Positions 11,059 through 19,811 of a stretch of 64,000 bases of DNA are shown here, one piece after another; positions within the stretch are counted from its first letter, which is position 1; each line of letters starts with the position of its first letter. Source of the stretch: Streptomyces sp. f51 (GTDB taxonomy: Bacteria > Actinomycetota > Actinomycetes > Streptomycetales > Streptomycetaceae); NCBI RefSeq assembly GCF_037940415.1, contig NZ_CP149798.1:2600501-2664500 (forward strand), given 5' to 3'. The notes under the pieces are model-generated. The model worked only from the letters and a program-made list of their open reading frames with translations. It made no database searches and had not been told where the DNA came from. The translations under genes and the position numbers were made by a program.

Positions 11059-11925
11059 ATGACGACGGCCGTGGCCGCCCCGTTCCGCTTCTTCTCCCTC
11101 AGGGTCGTGCGGACGAGGCGGCTCGGTCCGTCTCTGGTCCGGGTGACCTTCGCGGGGCCCGACCTGCGCGCCTTCCACTCGCACGGGCGCGACCAGTCCC
11201 TCTCCCTGTTCCTGCCGCACCCCGGCCAGAGCGAACCCGCCGTGCCCTTCGAACTCGGCGACGCGTGGTGGCAGGGCTGGCGCGAACTGCCGGACGACGT
11301 ACGGGCGGTGATGCGCTCGTACACCCTGCGCGCGCTGCGCCGGGACCCCGACGAGATCGACATCGACTTCGCGCTGCACGGCACGGAGCCGGACGCGGCC
11401 TCCCCCGCGGGGCCCGCCTCGCGCTGGGCGTCCGCGGCCCGGCCCGGCGACCGTGTCGTACTGCTCGGACCGGCCGTCGAGGACAACCGCGCCATCCGCT
11501 TCCGGCCGCCCGCGGACACCGACCTCGTCCTCCTGTGGGGCGACGAGACGGCCGTCCCCGCGGCCTCCGCCGTCCTCGAGTCGCTGCCCGCCGGTCTGCG
11601 CGTCCGGGCCTGGCTGGAGGTCCATCACGCCGCCGACATCCAGGACCTGGTGACCGCGGCCGACGCCGAGATCACCTGGCTCGTGCGGGACGAGCGATCC
11701 GAGGCGAACCCTCCGGGCACTCCCCTGGCCCTCGAAGCGCTGAGGGCCGCCCGGCTCCCGGCCCACGAGGCGCCGTACGCCTGGATCGCGGGCGAGTCCG
11801 GCTGCGTGAAGGAGCTGCGCCGCCATCTCGTGCGCGACCGGGGCATCGACCGCCGCCGGGTCACCTTCGTGGGCTACTGGCGGCGCGGACTGAGCGAGGA
11901 ACAACTCCGGGAGCGCGGCGAGTAG
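11059..11925 (+). CDS. desF: Siderophore-interacting protein (FAD-dependent ferric-siderophore reductase)
   Basis: The 288-residue protein belongs to the SIP family, which binds FAD and releases iron by reducing ferric siderophore in the cytoplasm. The N-terminal FAD barrel contains the MRSYTLRALRRDPDEIDIDF stretch (R-x-Y-T-x-R motif) and a PGDRVVLLGP loop. The C-terminal part has the WIAGESGCVKELRRHL block and ends with FVGYWRRGLSEE, typical of the family. The ATG has AGGAG about 8 bases before it. It probably shares the desE transcript under the first iron box. Confidence 0.9.
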   Translation: MTTAVAAPFRFFSLRVVRTRRLGPSLVRVTFAGPDLRAFHSHGRDQSLSLFLPHPGQSEPAVPFELGDAWWQGWRELPDDVRAVMRSYTLRALRRDPDEIDIDFALHGTEPDAASPAGPASRWASAARPGDRVVLLGPAVEDNRAIRFRPPADTDLVLLWGDETAVPAASAVLESLPAGLRVRAWLEVHHAADIQDLVTAADAEITWLVRDERSEANPPGTPLALEALRAARLPAHEAPYAWIAGESGCVKELRRHLVRDRGIDRRRVTFVGYWRRGLSEEQLRERGE

Positions 11926-12010
11926 TTCGCGAAGACCTGACGCGGCCTCGGGACATCCTCCGGACCGGGCCGCACGACGGAAGGCACAGGTGGGGCGGGG
12001 TCGCAGCTCG

Positions 12011-12033
12011 ACTTAGGTTAGGCTAACCTAAGT
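12011..12033. promoter_or_regulatory. Perfect iron box upstream of desABCD
   Basis: Positions 12013-12031 read TTAGGTTAGGCTAACCTAA, an exact match to the iron-box consensus. The symmetry extends two bases on each side, making a 23-bp odd palindrome around 12022. It lies 67 bases before the desA ATG and should bind the iron-loaded DmdR1 repressor. This is the stronger of the two boxes in the locus. Confidence 0.95.
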
Positions 12034-12100
12034 TGAACGTCGCGACTTCGCCCCTTCTCCTGTCCCGCTCGGACTCTCCCCCCGCACGGAGGACCCTCAC

Positions 12101-13567
12101 ATGCGCTCGCACCTGCTCAACGACACCACCGCGGACCGGTATCGCCGCTCCGTGACCGAAGGCGTCGAGCGGGTGGCGGCCAGACTCGCCACCACCGACC
12201 GCCCGTTCACGGGTGTCACGGTCGACGACCTCGCTCCCCGCATCGAGCGGATCGACCTCGACAAGCCCCTGCACGACACCACGGCCGTTCTCGACGAGCT
12301 GGAAGAGGTCTATCTCCAGGACGCGATCTACTTCCACCACCCCCGCTATCTCGCCCACCTCAACTGCCCGGTCGTCATCCCCGCCGTGCTCGGCGAGGCC
12401 GTCCTGTCCGCCGTCAACTCCTCGCTCGACACCTGGGACCAGTCGGCGGGCGGCACCCTCATCGAGCGCAGGCTCATCGACTGGACCAACGAGCGGATCG
12501 GCCTCGGCCCGGCCGCCGACGGCGTGTTCACCAGCGGCGGCAGCCAGTCCAACCTCCAGGCCCTGCTGCTGGCCCGCGAGGAGGCGAAGCCCGGCGGACG
12601 GCAGGGGGAGGCGGCGGAGGGACTCGGCAGACTGCGCGTCTTCGCCTCCGAGGTCAGCCACTTCAGCGTCAAGAAGTCGGCCAAACTCCTCGGCCTCGCC
12701 CCCGACGCCGTCGTGACGATCCCCGTCGACCACGACAAGCGCATGCAGACGGTGGCCCTCGCCCACGAACTGGAGCGCTGCCGGCAGGACGGCCTCGTCC
12801 CCATGGCCGTCGTCGCCACCGCGGGAACCACCGACTTCGGCTCCATCGACCCGCTGCCCGAGATCGCCGCGCTCTGCTCCCAGTTCGGGGTCTGGATGCA
12901 CGTCGACGCCGCCTACGGCTGCGGACTGCTCGCCTCGCTGAAGAACCGGGACCGGATCGAGGGCATCGAGCGGGCCGACTCCGTCACCGTCGACTACCAC
13001 AAGTCCTTCTTCCAGCCCGTGAGTTCATCGGCCGTGCTGGTCCGGGACGCCGCGACCCTGCGCCACGCCACCTACCACGCGGAGTACCTCAACCCGCGCC
13101 GCATGGTCACCGAGCGCATCCCCAACCAGGTCGACAAGTCCCTCCAGACCACGCGCCGCTTCGACGCCCTCAAGCTGTGGATGACGCTGCGCACCATGGG
13201 CGCCGACGGCATCGGCGAACTCTTCGACGAGGTCTGCGAACTGGCCGTCGAGGGCTGGAAACTGCTCGCCGCCGACCCGCGCTTCGACGTCGTCGTGCAG
13301 CCCTCGCTCTCCACCCTCGTCTACCGCTACATCCCGGCCGCCGTCACCGACCCGGCCGAGATCGACCGCGCCAACCTCTACGCCCGCAAGGCCCTGTTCG
13401 CCTCCGGCGACGCCGTCGTCGCGGGCACCAAGGTCGGCGGACGCCACTACCTGAAGTTCACCCTGCTCAACCCCGAGACCACCAAGGACGACATCGCCGC
13501 CGTCCTCGACCTGATCGCTGGCCACGCCGAGCAGTACCTGGGAGAGTCCCTTGACCGCGCTTGCTGA
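12101..13567 (+). CDS. desA: PLP-dependent lysine decarboxylase (cadaverine formation)
   Basis: The enzyme decarboxylates L-lysine to cadaverine, the first step of desferrioxamine synthesis. The 488-residue fold-type I PLP protein has the [17 protein letters not shown] substrate/PLP loop, the HVDAAYGCG aspartate that contacts the pyridine nitrogen, and the PLP lysine in [10 protein letters not shown]. The ATG has ACGGAGGA 7 bases upstream. It is the first gene of desABCD, immediately downstream of the perfect iron box, so it should be induced by iron limitation. Its last 17 bases overlap desB. Confidence 0.95.
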   Translation: MRSHLLNDTTADRYRRSVTEGVERVAARLATTDRPFTGVTVDDLAPRIERIDLDKPLHDTTAVLDELEEVYLQDAIYFHHPRYLAHLNCPVVIPAVLGEAVLSAVNSSLDTWDQSAGGTLIERRLIDWTNERIGLGPAADGVFTSGGSQSNLQALLLAREEAKPGGRQGEAAEGLGRLRVFASEVSHFSVKKSAKLLGLAPDAVVTIPVDHDKRMQTVALAHELERCRQDGLVPMAVVATAGTTDFGSIDPLPEIAALCSQFGVWMHVDAAYGCGLLASLKNRDRIEGIERADSVTVDYHKSFFQPVSSSAVLVRDAATLRHATYHAEYLNPRRMVTERIPNQVDKSLQTTRRFDALKLWMTLRTMGADGIGELFDEVCELAVEGWKLLAADPRFDVVVQPSLSTLVYRYIPAAVTDPAEIDRANLYARKALFASGDAVVAGTKVGGRHYLKFTLLNPETTKDDIAAVLDLIAGHAEQYLGESLDRAC

Positions 13568-14828
13568 ATCCACGGGCACCACCTACGACTTCGTGGGCAT
13601 CGGGCTCGGGCCCTTCAACCTCGGCCTCGCCTGCCTGACCGAGCCGATCGCCGAACTCAGCGGTGTCTTCCTGGAGTCGAAGCCCCACTTCGAGTGGCAC
13701 TCCGGCATGTTCCTGGACGGGGCACACCTCCAGACCCCGTTCATGTCGGACCTGGTCACCCTCGCCGACCCCACGTCCCCGTACTCCTTCCTCAACTACC
13801 TGAAGGAATCGGGCCGTCTGTACGCGTTCTACATCCGCGAGAACTTCTACCCGCTGCGGGTCGAGTACGACGACTACTGCCGCTGGGCCGCCGGCAAGCT
13901 GAGCAGCGTCCGCTTCGGGACCACGGTCACGGAGGTGACGTACGAGGACGAGCTGTACGTCGTGCGCACCGGCGCGGGCGAGGTGTTCCGGGCCCGGCGC
14001 CTGGTCCTCGGCACCGGCACCTCCCCGCACGTCCCCGACGCCTGCGCGGGGCTCGGCGGCGACTACATCCACAACTCCCGCTACATGCAGCACAAGCGGG
14101 AGCTCCAGGCCAAGGACTCGATCACCCTGGTCGGCAGCGGCCAGTCGGCCGCCGAGATCTTCCACGACCTCCTCGCCGAGATCGACGTCCACGGCTACCG
14201 GCTGAACTGGGTGACCCGCTCACCGCGCTTCTTCCCCCTCGAATACACCAAGCTCACCCTGGAGATGACCTCCCCGGAGTACATCGACTACTTCCACGCG
14301 CTGCCCGAGGCGACCCGCTACCGCCTCCAGTCGGAGCAGAAGGGCCTGTTCAAGGGCATCGACGGGGAGCTGATCGACGCGATCTTCGACCTGCTCTACC
14401 AGAAGAACCTCGGCGGTCCGGTCCCCGCCCGGCTGCTGACCAACTCCTCGCTGGAGAGCGCCCGTCACGACCAGGGCACGTACACCCTGGGCCTGCGCCA
14501 GCAGGAGCAGGGCAAGGACTACGAACTGCGCTCGACGGGCCTGGTCCTGGCCACCGGCTACCGCTACGCCGAGCCCGCGTTCCTCGCACCGGTCCGCGAC
14601 CGGCTCCGCTACGACACCCAGGGCAACTTCGACGTGGCCCGCAACTACGCCATCGACGTCACGGGCGGCGGCATCTTCCTCCAGAACGCGGGCGTCCACA
14701 CCCACTCGATCACCTCACCGGACCTCGGCATGGGTCCGTACCGCAACGCGTCCATCATCCGCGAGCTGCTCGGCACCGAGTACTACCCGGTCGAGAAGAC
14801 CATCGCGTTCCAGGAGTTCTCCGTATGA
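13551..14828 (+). CDS. desB: Cadaverine N-hydroxylase (FAD/NADPH monooxygenase)
   Basis: The 425-residue flavin monooxygenase N-hydroxylates cadaverine in desferrioxamine synthesis. The FAD loop [14 protein letters not shown] is near the N-terminus, the NADPH loop [12 protein letters not shown] lies in the middle, and the ATGYRY motif of N-hydroxylating monooxygenases is near residue 335. The start is an unusual TTG at 13551 inside the end of desA. A GGGAGAG precedes it and no other start codon fits before the FAD motif. The overlaps (17 bases with desA, 4 with desC) imply translational coupling. Confidence 0.93.
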   Translation: MTALAESTGTTYDFVGIGLGPFNLGLACLTEPIAELSGVFLESKPHFEWHSGMFLDGAHLQTPFMSDLVTLADPTSPYSFLNYLKESGRLYAFYIRENFYPLRVEYDDYCRWAAGKLSSVRFGTTVTEVTYEDELYVVRTGAGEVFRARRLVLGTGTSPHVPDACAGLGGDYIHNSRYMQHKRELQAKDSITLVGSGQSAAEIFHDLLAEIDVHGYRLNWVTRSPRFFPLEYTKLTLEMTSPEYIDYFHALPEATRYRLQSEQKGLFKGIDGELIDAIFDLLYQKNLGGPVPARLLTNSSLESARHDQGTYTLGLRQQEQGKDYELRSTGLVLATGYRYAEPAFLAPVRDRLRYDTQGNFDVARNYAIDVTGGGIFLQNAGVHTHSITSPDLGMGPYRNASIIRELLGTEYYPVEKTIAFQEFSV

Positions 14829-15370
14829 CCCTCAAGACCGCCCTCGGCACCTTCGCCGTCCGCCCCCTCGACCCCGTCGGGGACGCCCCGCTGCTGCACC
14901 GGTGGGTGACGCATCCCAAGGCCGCGTTCTGGATGATGCAGGGGGCGAGACTGCACGACGTGGAGCGTGAGTACATGGCCATCGCGGCCAGTGAGCACCA
15001 CGAGGCCCTTCTCGGGCTCCTGGACGGCGAGCCCGTCTTCCTGATGGAGCGCTACGACCCCCGGTACGTCGAACTCGTGGGCCTGTACGAGCCGGAGCCG
15101 GGCGATGTCGGCATGCACTTCCTGGTCGCGCCGAGCGACACTCCCGTGCACGGCTTCACCCGGGCCGTGATCACCGCGGTGATGGAGGAGCTCTTCGCCG
15201 ATCCGGCCGTGCGCCGGGTCGTCGTCGAGCCCGACGTGGCCAACACGGCCGTGCACGCCCTCAACGAGGCCGTCGGCTTCGTGCCCGTGCGGGAGATCCA
15301 GAAGCCCGAGAAGAAGGCGCTGCTGAGCTTCTGCACCCGGGAGATGTTCGAGAAGGCGGTGGCCGCGTGA
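14825..15370 (+). CDS. desC: Acyltransferase acting on N-hydroxycadaverine (GNAT-like)
   Basis: The 181-residue protein matches the siderophore acyltransferase branch of the GNAT fold (AlcB/IucB type). It should transfer succinyl, acetyl or longer acyl groups from CoA to N-hydroxycadaverine, which explains the different desferrioxamines made by Streptomyces. The stretch [14 protein letters not shown] and the C-terminal [20 protein letters not shown] fit the family. The ATG overlaps the desB stop (ATGA), and the stop overlaps the desD GTG (GTGA). Confidence 0.92.
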   Translation: MTLKTALGTFAVRPLDPVGDAPLLHRWVTHPKAAFWMMQGARLHDVEREYMAIAASEHHEALLGLLDGEPVFLMERYDPRYVELVGLYEPEPGDVGMHFLVAPSDTPVHGFTRAVITAVMEELFADPAVRRVVVEPDVANTAVHALNEAVGFVPVREIQKPEKKALLSFCTREMFEKAVAA

Positions 15371-17139
15371 ACCCCGTCGAGACCACCGACCATCTCTCCC
15401 CCGAGCGCTGGGCCGTCGCCAACCGGCTCCTGCTGCGCAAGGCGCTCGCCGAGTTCGCCCACGAGCGGCTGATCACCCCGCGCGAACTGCCGGACGGCCG
15501 TTACGAGGTCACCGGCGACGACGGGCTGACGGGCTACCGCTTCACCGCGACCCGGCACCTGCTCGACCACTGGCAGGTGTCCGCGGAGTCCATCACCCGC
15601 CACCGTGACGGCACGGAACTCCCGTTGTCCGCACTGGACTTCTTCATCGAGCTGAAGGAGTCGCTCGGCCTGAGCGACGAGATCCTGCCCGTCTATCTGG
15701 AGGAGATCTCCTCGACCCTGGCGAGCACCTGCTACAAGCTCGCCAAGCCCAAGGTCACGGCCCGCGAACTCGCCGGCGCCGGGTTCCAGGCCGTCGAGAC
15801 CGGGATGACCGAGGGGCACCCCTGCTTCGTCGCCAACAACGGGCGGCTCGGCTTCGGCGTGCACGAGTACCTGTCGTACGCCCCGGAGACCGCGGCCCCG
15901 GTCCGGCTGATGTGGCTGGCCGCGCACCGCTCACGGGCCGCGTTCACCGCGGGCGTCGGGATCGACTACGAGTCCTTCGTGCGGGACGAGCTGGGTGCCG
16001 GGACGGTCGAACGGTTCGACGCGGTCCTGCGCGAGCAGGGCCTCGACCCCGGGGACTACCTCCTGATACCCGTCCACCCCTGGCAGTGGTGGAACAAGCT
16101 CTCCGTGACGTTCGCCGCCGAGATCGCCCAGCGGCGCCTGGTCTGTCTCGGCGAGGGCGACGACGAGTACCTGGCCCAGCAGTCCATCCGGACGTTCTTC
16201 AACACCAGCAGCCCGCACAAGCACTATGTGAAGACGGCGCTGAGCGTCCTCAACATGGGCTTCATGCGCGGTCTGTCCGCCGCCTACATGGAGGCGACCC
16301 CGGCCATCAACGACTGGCTGGCCCAGCTCGTCGAGAACGACCCGGTGCTCAAGTCCACCGGCCTGTCGGTCATCCGCGAGCGGGCGGCCGTCGGCTACCG
16401 GCATCTGGAGTACGAGGCGGCCACCGACCGCTACTCCCCGTACCGCAAGATGCTGGCCGCCCTGTGGCGCGAGAGCCCGGTCCCCGCGCTGCGGGACGGC
16501 GAGTCCCTGGCGACGATGGCCTCCCTCGTCCATGTCGACCACGAGGGCGCCTCGTTCACCGGCGCGCTGATCGAGCGGTCGGGCCTGACGCCGGTGGAGT
16601 GGCTGCGCCGCTATCTGCACGCCTACCTCACCCCGCTCCTGCACAGCTTCTACGCCTACGACCTGGCCTACATGCCGCACGGCGAGAACGTCATCCTGGT
16701 CCTGAAGGACGGGGCGGTGCAGCGGGCGGTCTACAAGGACATCGCCGAGGAGATCGTGGTGATGGACCCGCAGGCGGTGCTGCCGCCCGCGGTCGAGCGG
16801 ATCCGGGTCGACGTCCCCGAGGACACGAAGCTGCTGTCGGTCTTCACGGACGTCTTCGACTGCTTCTTCCGGTTCCTCGCGGCCCAGCTGGCCGAGGAGG
16901 GGATCCTGGGCGAGGACGACTTCTGGCGGACGGTCGCCGGGTCGGTGCGCGCCTACCAGGAGGCGACACCCGAACTGGAGGACAGGTTCCGGCAGTACGA
17001 CCTGTTCGCGCCCGAGTTCGCGCTGTCCTGCCTCAACCGGCTCCAGCTGCGCGACAACCGGCAGATGGTCGACCTGGCGGATCCCTCGGGAGCCCTTCAG
17101 CTGGTCGGCACCCTGAAGAACCCGCTCGCCGGGTTCTAG
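15367..17139 (+). CDS. desD: NRPS-independent siderophore (NIS) synthetase for desferrioxamine
   Basis: The 590-residue IucA/IucC-family synthetase activates the succinyl carboxylate with ATP, then joins and cyclises N-hydroxy-N-succinylcadaverine units to desferrioxamine E/B. Recognisable blocks are EGHPCFVANNGRLGFG, IPVHPWQWWNKL, FNTSSPHKHYVKTALSV and the metal/ATP stretch MPHGENVILVLKDG. The C-terminal FhuF-like domain is of normal size. The GTG start overlaps desC by 4 bases. The gene ends the operon, with a strong hairpin 35 bases after the stop. Confidence 0.95.
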   Translation: MNPVETTDHLSPERWAVANRLLLRKALAEFAHERLITPRELPDGRYEVTGDDGLTGYRFTATRHLLDHWQVSAESITRHRDGTELPLSALDFFIELKESLGLSDEILPVYLEEISSTLASTCYKLAKPKVTARELAGAGFQAVETGMTEGHPCFVANNGRLGFGVHEYLSYAPETAAPVRLMWLAAHRSRAAFTAGVGIDYESFVRDELGAGTVERFDAVLREQGLDPGDYLLIPVHPWQWWNKLSVTFAAEIAQRRLVCLGEGDDEYLAQQSIRTFFNTSSPHKHYVKTALSVLNMGFMRGLSAAYMEATPAINDWLAQLVENDPVLKSTGLSVIRERAAVGYRHLEYEAATDRYSPYRKMLAALWRESPVPALRDGESLATMASLVHVDHEGASFTGALIERSGLTPVEWLRRYLHAYLTPLLHSFYAYDLAYMPHGENVILVLKDGAVQRAVYKDIAEEIVVMDPQAVLPPAVERIRVDVPEDTKLLSVFTDVFDCFFRFLAAQLAEEGILGEDDFWRTVAGSVRAYQEATPELEDRFRQYDLFAPEFALSCLNRLQLRDNRQMVDLADPSGALQLVGTLKNPLAGF

Positions 17140-17173
17140 GCGGCGGGCTCCGCCAAGGAGCCCCCAGGACGGG

Positions 17174-17207
17174 CGGGCGCCCCGGAGACGGTCCTCCGGG
17201 GCGCCCG
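17174..17207. terminator. Bidirectional terminator between desD and the hexosaminidase gene
   Basis: A perfect 14-bp stem (17174-17187 with 17194-17207, arm CGGGCGCCCCGGAG) with a 6-base loop sits in the 88-bp gap between two convergent genes. It can serve both directions. Confidence 0.75.
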
Positions 17208-17227
17208 TCGGCCTTCCGCCCGACGCG

Positions 17228-18814
17228 CTAGCGCGCGGGCCAGGGGACCTGGGGCGAGCGGTAGTACGCGATGCCGAGAGCGTCCCAGCGGGGCGCCTGG
17301 GCGGCGAGCCGCACCTTGTACGTGTCCCAGTCGTGCGTCGAGGCCGGGGACCAGCCGAGCTCGGCGGCCCCGGGCAGCCTCGGGAAGGCCATGACGTCGA
17401 TGTCGGCGGAGGTCACGATCGTCTCCGTCCACAGCGGCGCCTCGACGCCCTTGACGGCCGAGGCCGGCACACCGGGAAGGTAGCCGCCCGGGTCCCAGTC
17501 GTAGGCACGCCGCACCTCCACGAGACCGGCCCAGTCCTGGCCGAGCGGGGTGTCGGCGGTGTACTTCATGTCGAGGTAGAGCCGGTCCGCGGGCGACAGC
17601 ACGAGCCCGGTCCCGTTCCGCGCGGCCGCGGCGACCTGCGCCTTCTCCTCGGCACTGGTGTCGTCGAGCCCCCAGTACTGCGCGATGGCGCCCTTGGCCG
17701 GGGTGGCCCCGGTCAGCTGGTGCCAGCCCATCACCTTCTTGCCGTACTTCGCGACGATCGGCTGGACCTTGTCCATGAAGGCGACGTAGTCGGCGTGGCT
17801 GGTGGAGTGCGCCTCGTCGCCGCCGATGTGGAGGTACGGGCCGGGGGTGAGCGCGGCCAGCTCGCGGATCACGTCGTCCACGAAGGCGTACGTCAGCGGC
17901 TTGCCGACGCACAGCGAGCTGAAACCGACATCGGTGCCGGTGTAGAGCGGCGGCGCGGTCCCGTCGCAGTTCAGATCCGCGTACGAGGACAGGGCCGCGT
18001 TGGTGTGCCCCGGCATGTCGATCTCCGGGACGACCTCCAGATAGCGCGAGGCGGCGTACCGGACGATCGCGCGGTAGTCGGCCTCGGTGTAGAAGCCGCC
18101 CTGGCCGCCGCCGACCTCGGTGGAGCCGCCGTGGGCCGCCAGCCTCGGCCAGGAGCCGACGGCGATGCGCCAGCCCTGGTCGTCGCTCAGGTGCAGATGC
18201 AGCTTGTTGACCTTGTACAGGGCCAGTTCGTCGATGTAACGCTTCACCTGGGCGACGGTGAAGAAGTGCCGGGAGACGTCGAGCATGGCGCCGCGGTAGG
18301 CGTAGCGCGGGGTGTCCGCGATGGTCCCGCCGGCGATCAGCCAGGGGCCGCGCTGGACGGACCTCTTCTCGACGGCGGCGGGCAGCAGCTGACGCAGGGT
18401 CTGCACACCGTGGAAGAGGCCCGCGGGCCGGCCGGCCGTGATGGTGACGCCCGAGGCCCCGCTGTGGAGGCGGTAGCCCTCCTCGCCCAGTCCCTTGCCG
18501 CCGAGCCGGAGCCGGATCGCTCCGGAGCCGTGCGAGGTGACGGGCAGCCGGTAGCCGGTGGAGGGCCGCAGGATCTCCGCGAGGTAGGCGCCGACCGCGC
18601 GGACCTCGGGCGAGTCCTCGACGCGGATGCCGGTGCCGGGGGTGATGCGGTACGGGGCTCCGCCGGGGTCGACGGAGGCGGGGGCGGGGACGACCCGGCC
18701 CAGCGGAGCGGCGGTCGCCCTCCCCTGCGGTGCCGCGCCGACGAGGGAGATGCCGGCCGCCGCCACGAGCAGCAGCGTGCCGAGAAGGCGGGGCGTTCTG
18801 TGGTGCTGTCTCAC
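17228..18814 (-). CDS. Secreted beta-N-acetylhexosaminidase (GH20)
   Basis: The enzyme removes terminal GlcNAc from chitobiose and related chitin fragments outside the cell. The 528-residue protein starts with a signal peptide (residues about 1-35, with the hydrophobic run LLGTLLLVAAAGISLVGA). A GH20b N-domain follows, then a TIM barrel with SDDQGWRI, PEIDMPGHTNAAL and the catalytic HIGGDEAHS pair (D-E). I chose the GTG at 18814, which has GGGAG 5-6 bases upstream. A DasR-like site stands 55 bases upstream, fitting GlcNAc control. S. coelicolor carries a hexosaminidase at this place next to desD. Confidence 0.92.
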   Translation of the reverse strand: MRQHHRTPRLLGTLLLVAAAGISLVGAAPQGRATAAPLGRVVPAPASVDPGGAPYRITPGTGIRVEDSPEVRAVGAYLAEILRPSTGYRLPVTSHGSGAIRLRLGGKGLGEEGYRLHSGASGVTITAGRPAGLFHGVQTLRQLLPAAVEKRSVQRGPWLIAGGTIADTPRYAYRGAMLDVSRHFFTVAQVKRYIDELALYKVNKLHLHLSDDQGWRIAVGSWPRLAAHGGSTEVGGGQGGFYTEADYRAIVRYAASRYLEVVPEIDMPGHTNAALSSYADLNCDGTAPPLYTGTDVGFSSLCVGKPLTYAFVDDVIRELAALTPGPYLHIGGDEAHSTSHADYVAFMDKVQPIVAKYGKKVMGWHQLTGATPAKGAIAQYWGLDDTSAEEKAQVAAAARNGTGLVLSPADRLYLDMKYTADTPLGQDWAGLVEVRRAYDWDPGGYLPGVPASAVKGVEAPLWTETIVTSADIDVMAFPRLPGAAELGWSPASTHDWDTYKVRLAAQAPRWDALGIAYYRSPQVPWPAR

Positions 18815-18868
18815 ATGCGCTCCCTTCCGGTCAGGGCGTCCGGCGGTTGCGTCCGACGGATACGCCTG

Positions 18869-18884
18869 ATTGGTCGAGACCACT
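18869..18884. promoter_or_regulatory. DasR-responsive element (dre-like site)
   Basis: ATTGGTCGAGACCACT has a TGGTCGAGACCA core that differs from the dre core TGGTCTAGACCA at one of 12 positions. It lies between the divergent hexosaminidase and DUF4429 genes. In Streptomyces, DasR (a GntR repressor sensing glucosamine-6-phosphate) controls chitin and GlcNAc genes through such sites. The target is most likely the hexosaminidase. Confidence 0.8.
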
Positions 18885-18915
18885 CTGCCGCACCCGCGGT
18901 GGAACAATCCTCCCC

Positions 18916-19800
18916 ATGGCGGAAATCATCCAGCGGGACGGCACGTGGATCTTCGACGGGGACACGCTGCGGCTGACCCCCGGGCGGGACAAGAACGTCA
19001 GCCTGTTGCGTCGGACGCTGGGTGAACTCACCGTGCCGCTGGGCGCGTTGGCGGGCGTCTCGCTGGAGCAGGGCAGGAAGGCCGGGCGGCTCAGACTGCG
19101 GCTGCGCGACGGCGCCGACCCACTGCTCCAGGCGACCGGCGGAAAGCTCGCGGAGCCGAACGACCCGTACCAGCTCGCCGTGGAGGCCGACCGGCTCGGC
19201 GTCGCCGAGTACTTCGTGGACGAGGTCCGCGGGGCGCTGCTCCTCGACGAGGTCTCCTCGGGCCCGGTGGACGGCTATCTGCTGCCCGGCCCCGCGGTGC
19301 CGCTGTCGGCGTCGGCGGGGGACGGCACGGCGAGCTTCGACGGCGACCGCGTACGGCTGGAGTGGAACTGGAAGACGGAGGACGCGAAGTCGGCGTCGGG
19401 TGCCAGGACCCTCGCCCTCGGTGACATCACGGGCGTGGAGTGGCGGCCCGCGGCCGGTCTGGAGAACGGCTGTCTCCGCTTCACCGTGCGCGGCGGCGAC
19501 ACGAAGGCGCCGCCGAAGTACGACCCCAACTCCGTTGAGCTGTGGGGCTTCAAGAGGGATCCGCTGATGGCGCTGGTCGCGGCGGCCGTGCAGGCGAGGC
19601 TGCCGCATCCGGCCGCGCCCGGCGGGACGCGGCCCGACGAGCTGCCCGCCGGTGAGGCGGCGGCCGCCGCGCCGGGTCCCGAGGCCGACCACGACGCCCT
19701 CCTGCGCAGGCTGCGCGAACTGGGCGAGCTGCACAAGGAGGGCGTCCTGACGGACGAGGAGTTCGCCCTGGCCAAACAGGCGGTCCTCAAACGCCTTTAG
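18916..19800 (+). CDS. DUF4429 domain protein with C-terminal SHOCT motif
   Basis: The 294-residue cytoplasmic protein has two similar halves (about residues 1-110 and 125-220). Each begins with a pattern like FDGDTLRL / FDGDRVRLEW, as in tandem DUF4429 repeats. The last 40 residues (ALLRRLRELGELHKEGVLTDEEFALAKQAVLKRL region) form a SHOCT-type short helical module, often found at protein ends and thought to aid oligomer formation. No catalytic motif is visible. It diverges from the hexosaminidase over a 101-bp gap, but a functional link is not evident. The biochemical role is unknown. Confidence 0.85.
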   Translation: MAEIIQRDGTWIFDGDTLRLTPGRDKNVSLLRRTLGELTVPLGALAGVSLEQGRKAGRLRLRLRDGADPLLQATGGKLAEPNDPYQLAVEADRLGVAEYFVDEVRGALLLDEVSSGPVDGYLLPGPAVPLSASAGDGTASFDGDRVRLEWNWKTEDAKSASGARTLALGDITGVEWRPAAGLENGCLRFTVRGGDTKAPPKYDPNSVELWGFKRDPLMALVAAAVQARLPHPAAPGGTRPDELPAGEAAAAAPGPEADHDALLRRLRELGELHKEGVLTDEEFALAKQAVLKRL

Positions 19801-19811
19801 ACCGGGCGGGG

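Noticed and set aside
17333..18976. 547-codon plus-strand frame opposite the hexosaminidase
   Set aside because: The minus strand encodes a clear GH20 enzyme with its catalytic D-E pair. The plus frame is a shadow.
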